Part shown: piece by piece, positions 61,201 to 64,000 of the stretch
Position numbering within the stretch: position 1 is the first letter of the stretch
How the letters are laid out: each line of letters begins with the position of its first letter
Assembly (NCBI GenBank): GCA_030737835.1
Contig: JAUJYN010000015.1
Span: 3,878,171-3,942,170 of the forward strand
DNA: 64,000 nucleotides
Source of the DNA: Acorus gramineus
Lineage: Eukaryota; Streptophyta; Magnoliopsida; Acorales; Acoraceae
Direction of reading: 5' to 3'
Position numbers and translations under genes: made by a program
The notes under the pieces: model-generated
Seen by the model: the letters and a program-made list of their open reading frames with translations, nothing else
Told to the model about the DNA's origin: nothing
Databases searched by the model: none

Positions 61201-63014
61201 AAGCCCCATGAGCAGAATTACCCCACCCACGACTTAGAGTTAGCAGCGATCATCTTTGCGCTGAAGATGTGGAGGCACTACCTCTATGGCGAGGAGTTCG
61301 AGCTCTTCACTGATCACAAGAGCTTGACTTACTTGCAGTCCCAGCCGGAGCTCAACATGCGTCAGAGACGTTGGGTCGAGTTCCTGAAGGACTATGATTG
61401 TGACATCGCTTACCATCCGGGTAAGGCGAATGTCGTGGCCGATGCTCTCAGCAGGCAGCCCTTGGGCATGGCCGCCCACTTGGCTGTACGTCGTTGGAGG
61501 CTTCTGGAGGAGGCCGCTTGCTGGATCAGCGTTCGAGAGACACCTGCGGGTGGCTTTTTGGCCAGGCTAGTGGTGCAGCCCGTTCTTCTCGACGAGATCC
61601 GCACGGCTCAGGGGCAGGATCCTCACTTTCTAGTCCTCTCTGAAGGCGTCGCCCGGGGCGAGCGTCCAGACTACCAGATTCGCGAGGACGGGATCCTGCG
61701 GTTCAGAGGTCGAGTATGCATTCCTGACGACGCAGAGCTGAAGCAGAAGATCTTGGACGAGGCCCATCGTTCGAGGTACACAGTGCATCCTGGTGGCACG
61801 AAGATGTACAGGGGCCTTCGTCGTGGCTACTGGTGGCGCGGGATGAAGACGGATATTGGCCATTTCGTTGCCCATTGCTTGGTATGCCAGCAGGTGAAGT
61901 CGGAACATCAGCGTCCTGCGGGGAAGCTGCAGTCCATTGAGATTCCTCAGTGGAAGTGGGAGCAGATCACCATGGACTTCGTTTCGGGCTTGCCGAGGTC
62001 ACGTTCGGGTCGCGATGCCATCTGGGTAATCGTCGACCGACTGACTAAGTCCGCTCATTTCCTCCCCATTCGACTCACTGATTCTCTGGACACCCTGGCG
62101 CAGTTGTTTGTCTCTGAGATTGTTCGTCTCCATGGCACTCCCGTCAGCATCATTTCTGATAGAGATGCGAGATTTACTTCGAGGTTCTGGCGTAGCCTTC
62201 AGCACGCCCTTGGTACGAACCTCCACTTCAGTACAGCATTTCATCCGCAGACAGACGGCCAGTCGGAGAGGACGATTCAGACCTTGGAGGACATGCTGCG
62301 AGCTTGCGTTCTCGACTTTGGTGGCAGTTGGGAGAGGCATCTTCCGTTGGTTGAGTTTGCCTACAACAACAGCTACCACTCGAGTATCCAGATGGCACCA
62401 TATGAAGCGCTCTATGGCCGCAGCTGCAGGTCCCCTTGTGTTGGGACGAGGTCGGAGAGCGCCAGTTGGAGGGACCAGAGATCATCCACCAGACCTCAGA
62501 GATGGTCAAGACAGATCGTGAGCGTATCCGAGTCGCTCAGAGCCGTCAGAAGAGCTACGCCGATCGTCGTCGCCGTGAGCTCGCCTTCGAGGTTGGTGAC
62601 CATGTTTTCCTGAAGGTGTCCCCGATGAAGGGCATCTTCCGTTTCGGTGTGCGGGGCAAGCTGAGTCCGCGTTTCATTGGGCCGTTTCTCATCCTCGAGC
62701 GGGTTGGAGAGGTGGCCTATCGCATAGCCCTGCCCCCACAGTTGGCTCAGGCCCATGACGTCTTCCATGTCTCGCAGCTGAGGCGTTACGTCCACGATCC
62801 TGCTCACGTTATTCCGTTCGAGCCGCTCGTCTTCGAGCCGGACTTGTCATTCGTGGAGCAGCCGATCGAGATCCTGGACCGACGCGAGAAGAGGCTCCGC
62901 ACCAAGACCGTCCAGCTGGTTAAGGTGCGATGGCAGCACCGTTCTGGTGCCGAGGCCACTTGGGAGCGCGAGGACGCCATGCGTGGCGCATATCCGCATC
63001 TTTTCCCTTCCTAG
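58258..63014 (+). pseudogene. gag-pol: Gag-pol of array element 2, several frameshifts
   Basis: The gag ATG is at 58258. A 2-bp loss near 58344 shifts the frame, which then runs open to TGA at 59584-59586. It covers the Gag domain, an intact CCHC knuckle (RCFHCQHVRHILYNC) with CAA (59347) at the codon that is a stop in the other two copies, and the Q-rich linker. Small losses near 59105 and 59143 cancel each other. Protease and the start of RT are open from 59629 to 60492. Losses near 60480 (2 bp), 60585 (1 bp), 60832 (2 bp) and 61092 (1 bp) damage RT. RNase H, the HHCC finger and the integrase core stay open to about 62435, where one base is missing. The last part (62436-63014) ends with the chromodomain-like tail. 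It cannot be autonomous. Confidence 0.93.
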
Positions 63015-63048
63015 ATGTTTTTGTATTTATTTTGAGGACAAAATTTCC

Positions 63049-63062
63049 TAAGGGGGGAAGAA
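63049..63062 (+). promoter_or_regulatory. Polypurine tract of array element 2
   Basis: TAAGGGGGGAAGAA directly before LTR 3. Confidence 0.9.
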
Positions 63063-64000
63063 TGTTATATATGTGTCACTTTTAGCCTTCTGGTCACCTT
63101 TGGAACATTTCTGGCAGTTTTTCAGACTTTTAGCTATCATCATGAGCTTGAGAACTCCGATTGAAAATCTAACTGCACATTATGTGTCCTGGTGCCATTT
63201 CAAACCACTCACGAAAATTTCATCGAATTCCGGTAACGTTTCAGAATTTGGCAGTTCCGAATCGTATCCGGGTTTTGACCGAGTGGGAATGTCAAAGGGG
63301 GACTTGACCAAGTCAAGTTTGACCATTGACTTGGTCAAATTCTTTTGTTTTTTTGTGTGGTTAGGTTGACTCAAGTCAAACACCAAAAACCCTAAGTGTG
63401 TGAGTGTGTGAGTGTGTGTGTGTGTGTGTACCCAAGTGGGCGTCCCCCTTCTTTCCCCTTCTCTTCATCTCTCTCTCACACACACAATCCATCTTTCCCT
63501 TCTCTTTGTTTGCTCCATTAGAGGTAGTAGGAGGAGAAGAAATAGAAAGCCATTGAAGGGAAAAAGAAAGGTGAGGTTGTGATCTATCTTTCTATGGTCT
63601 TGGTTTTGTTTTCCCCTTTCTTTGCCTCCCTCTCATGGCTTCCCCCACCCCTGTTTTCAGCCATTTTTAGGGCTGAGAGTGGCTGAGGAGGTGGTGGTCT
63701 TGGTGGTGGCGATTTGGTGCGCGAAGGGCACCCGAGCTTCCTCCCTTGTTCCTCCTCTCTTTGGGTAAGTCTTCCCCCTCCCTTAGCTTGCTTAGATGTT
63801 TGTTTAGGGTGTGTAAATGGTTAAGCATGTTATGCATGGGTGTTAGGGGGTGTGGGAGGGCTGAGGAGGGGGTGGAAAGGGCTCGGGCGCGCGTGCGGAG
63901 TCATCCGCGCGCGTGCGCGAGCGTCTGCGCGCGCAGACAGACGTTGGCGCGCAGACGGGCACGCGCGCGTACGCTCAGACGCGCGGGCGTGCGCGCGGGT
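63063..64000 (+). repeat. LTR 3 of the array, cut by the window end
   Basis: Starts TGTTATATATGTGTCAC. It lacks about 38 bp near 63124 that LTRs 1 and 2 have (the CGATCGGAACCGC piece). The donor TTTGG|GTAAGT is at 63765. The GC-rich block that begins at about 63888 is longer and differently composed from LTR 1 and 2. Confidence 0.92.

Larger units (their letters stand above)
48403..64000 (+). mobile_element. Tandem array of Tekay/Del-like elements: LTR-internal-LTR-internal-LTR (cut by window end)
   Basis: Three LTRs (48403-50876, 55805-58143, 63063 onward) alternate with two internal regions of 4,928 and 4,919 bp in the same orientation. Each internal region has its own PBS, gag-pol and PPT. 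Only the left flank GAGCA (48398-48402) can be seen; the matching TSD must lie beyond 64000. No TSD surrounds the middle LTR. The second element shares it, as expected from unequal recombination between LTRs of two copies of one element rather than a fresh insertion. Confidence 0.93.

Overview
This is an angiosperm nuclear genome window: one broken-up host gene followed by about 50 kb of nested transposable elements. The plant assignment rests on a plant-type DUF707 gene with GT-AG introns, PIF/Harbinger and hAT DNA transposons, and long-LTR Ty3/gypsy chromoviruses of Tekay/Del type with a tRNA-iMet primer site. I cannot name the species. I saw no tRNA or rRNA gene, no CRISPR array and no prokaryotic feature.

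1-7.1 kb: the 5' half of a DUF707 (lysine-ketoglutarate-reductase trans-splicing-related-like) gene on the minus strand. Four coding exons can be joined by eye (137 codons), preceded by a spliced 5' UTR; the 3' half lies left of base 1. A non-autonomous hAT-like element (279-1111) with imperfect TIRs and an 8-bp TSD sits in its fourth intron. 7.5-14.2 kb: remains of a PIF/Harbinger element, with a broken DDE transposase (10697-11929, minus) and its Myb/SANT-like partner ORF (13162-14169, minus), plus a decayed RNase-H1-N-terminal/Cauli_VI domain fragment (8757-9150, plus).

14.3-31 kb: a nest. A solo LTR of family C (14324-30947, TSD CATAG) is split by a solo LTR of family A (14568-17682, TSD CAACA) and by a complete 11.0-kb family-A element on the minus strand (19402-30408, TSD TATGG). 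31.3-42.0 kb: a second nest. A solo LTR of family B (31281-42040, TSD TTGAC) is split by another B solo LTR (31828-35546, TSD CCCTC) and an A solo LTR (38277-41509, TSD AAGAG). 43.4-46.5 kb: another A solo LTR (TSD AATGC). 48.4-64 kb: a tandem head-to-tail array LTR-gag/pol-LTR-gag/pol-LTR that runs off the right edge.

All three gag-pol regions are broken by stops and frameshifts, so none is autonomous as written. Together the elements show dense insertion followed by LTR-LTR recombination: six solo LTRs, one complete element and one shared-LTR array. The most intriguing pattern is inside the 2.3-3.8-kb LTRs. Every sufficiently complete A, B and array copy has a GC-rich, alternating GCGC/CACA segment of highly variable length (about 330-900 bp), bounded by a consensus-like 5' splice site (GGTAAG/GTGAG) and a conserved TTGCAG 3' splice site. 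This looks like an intron inside the LTR leader.
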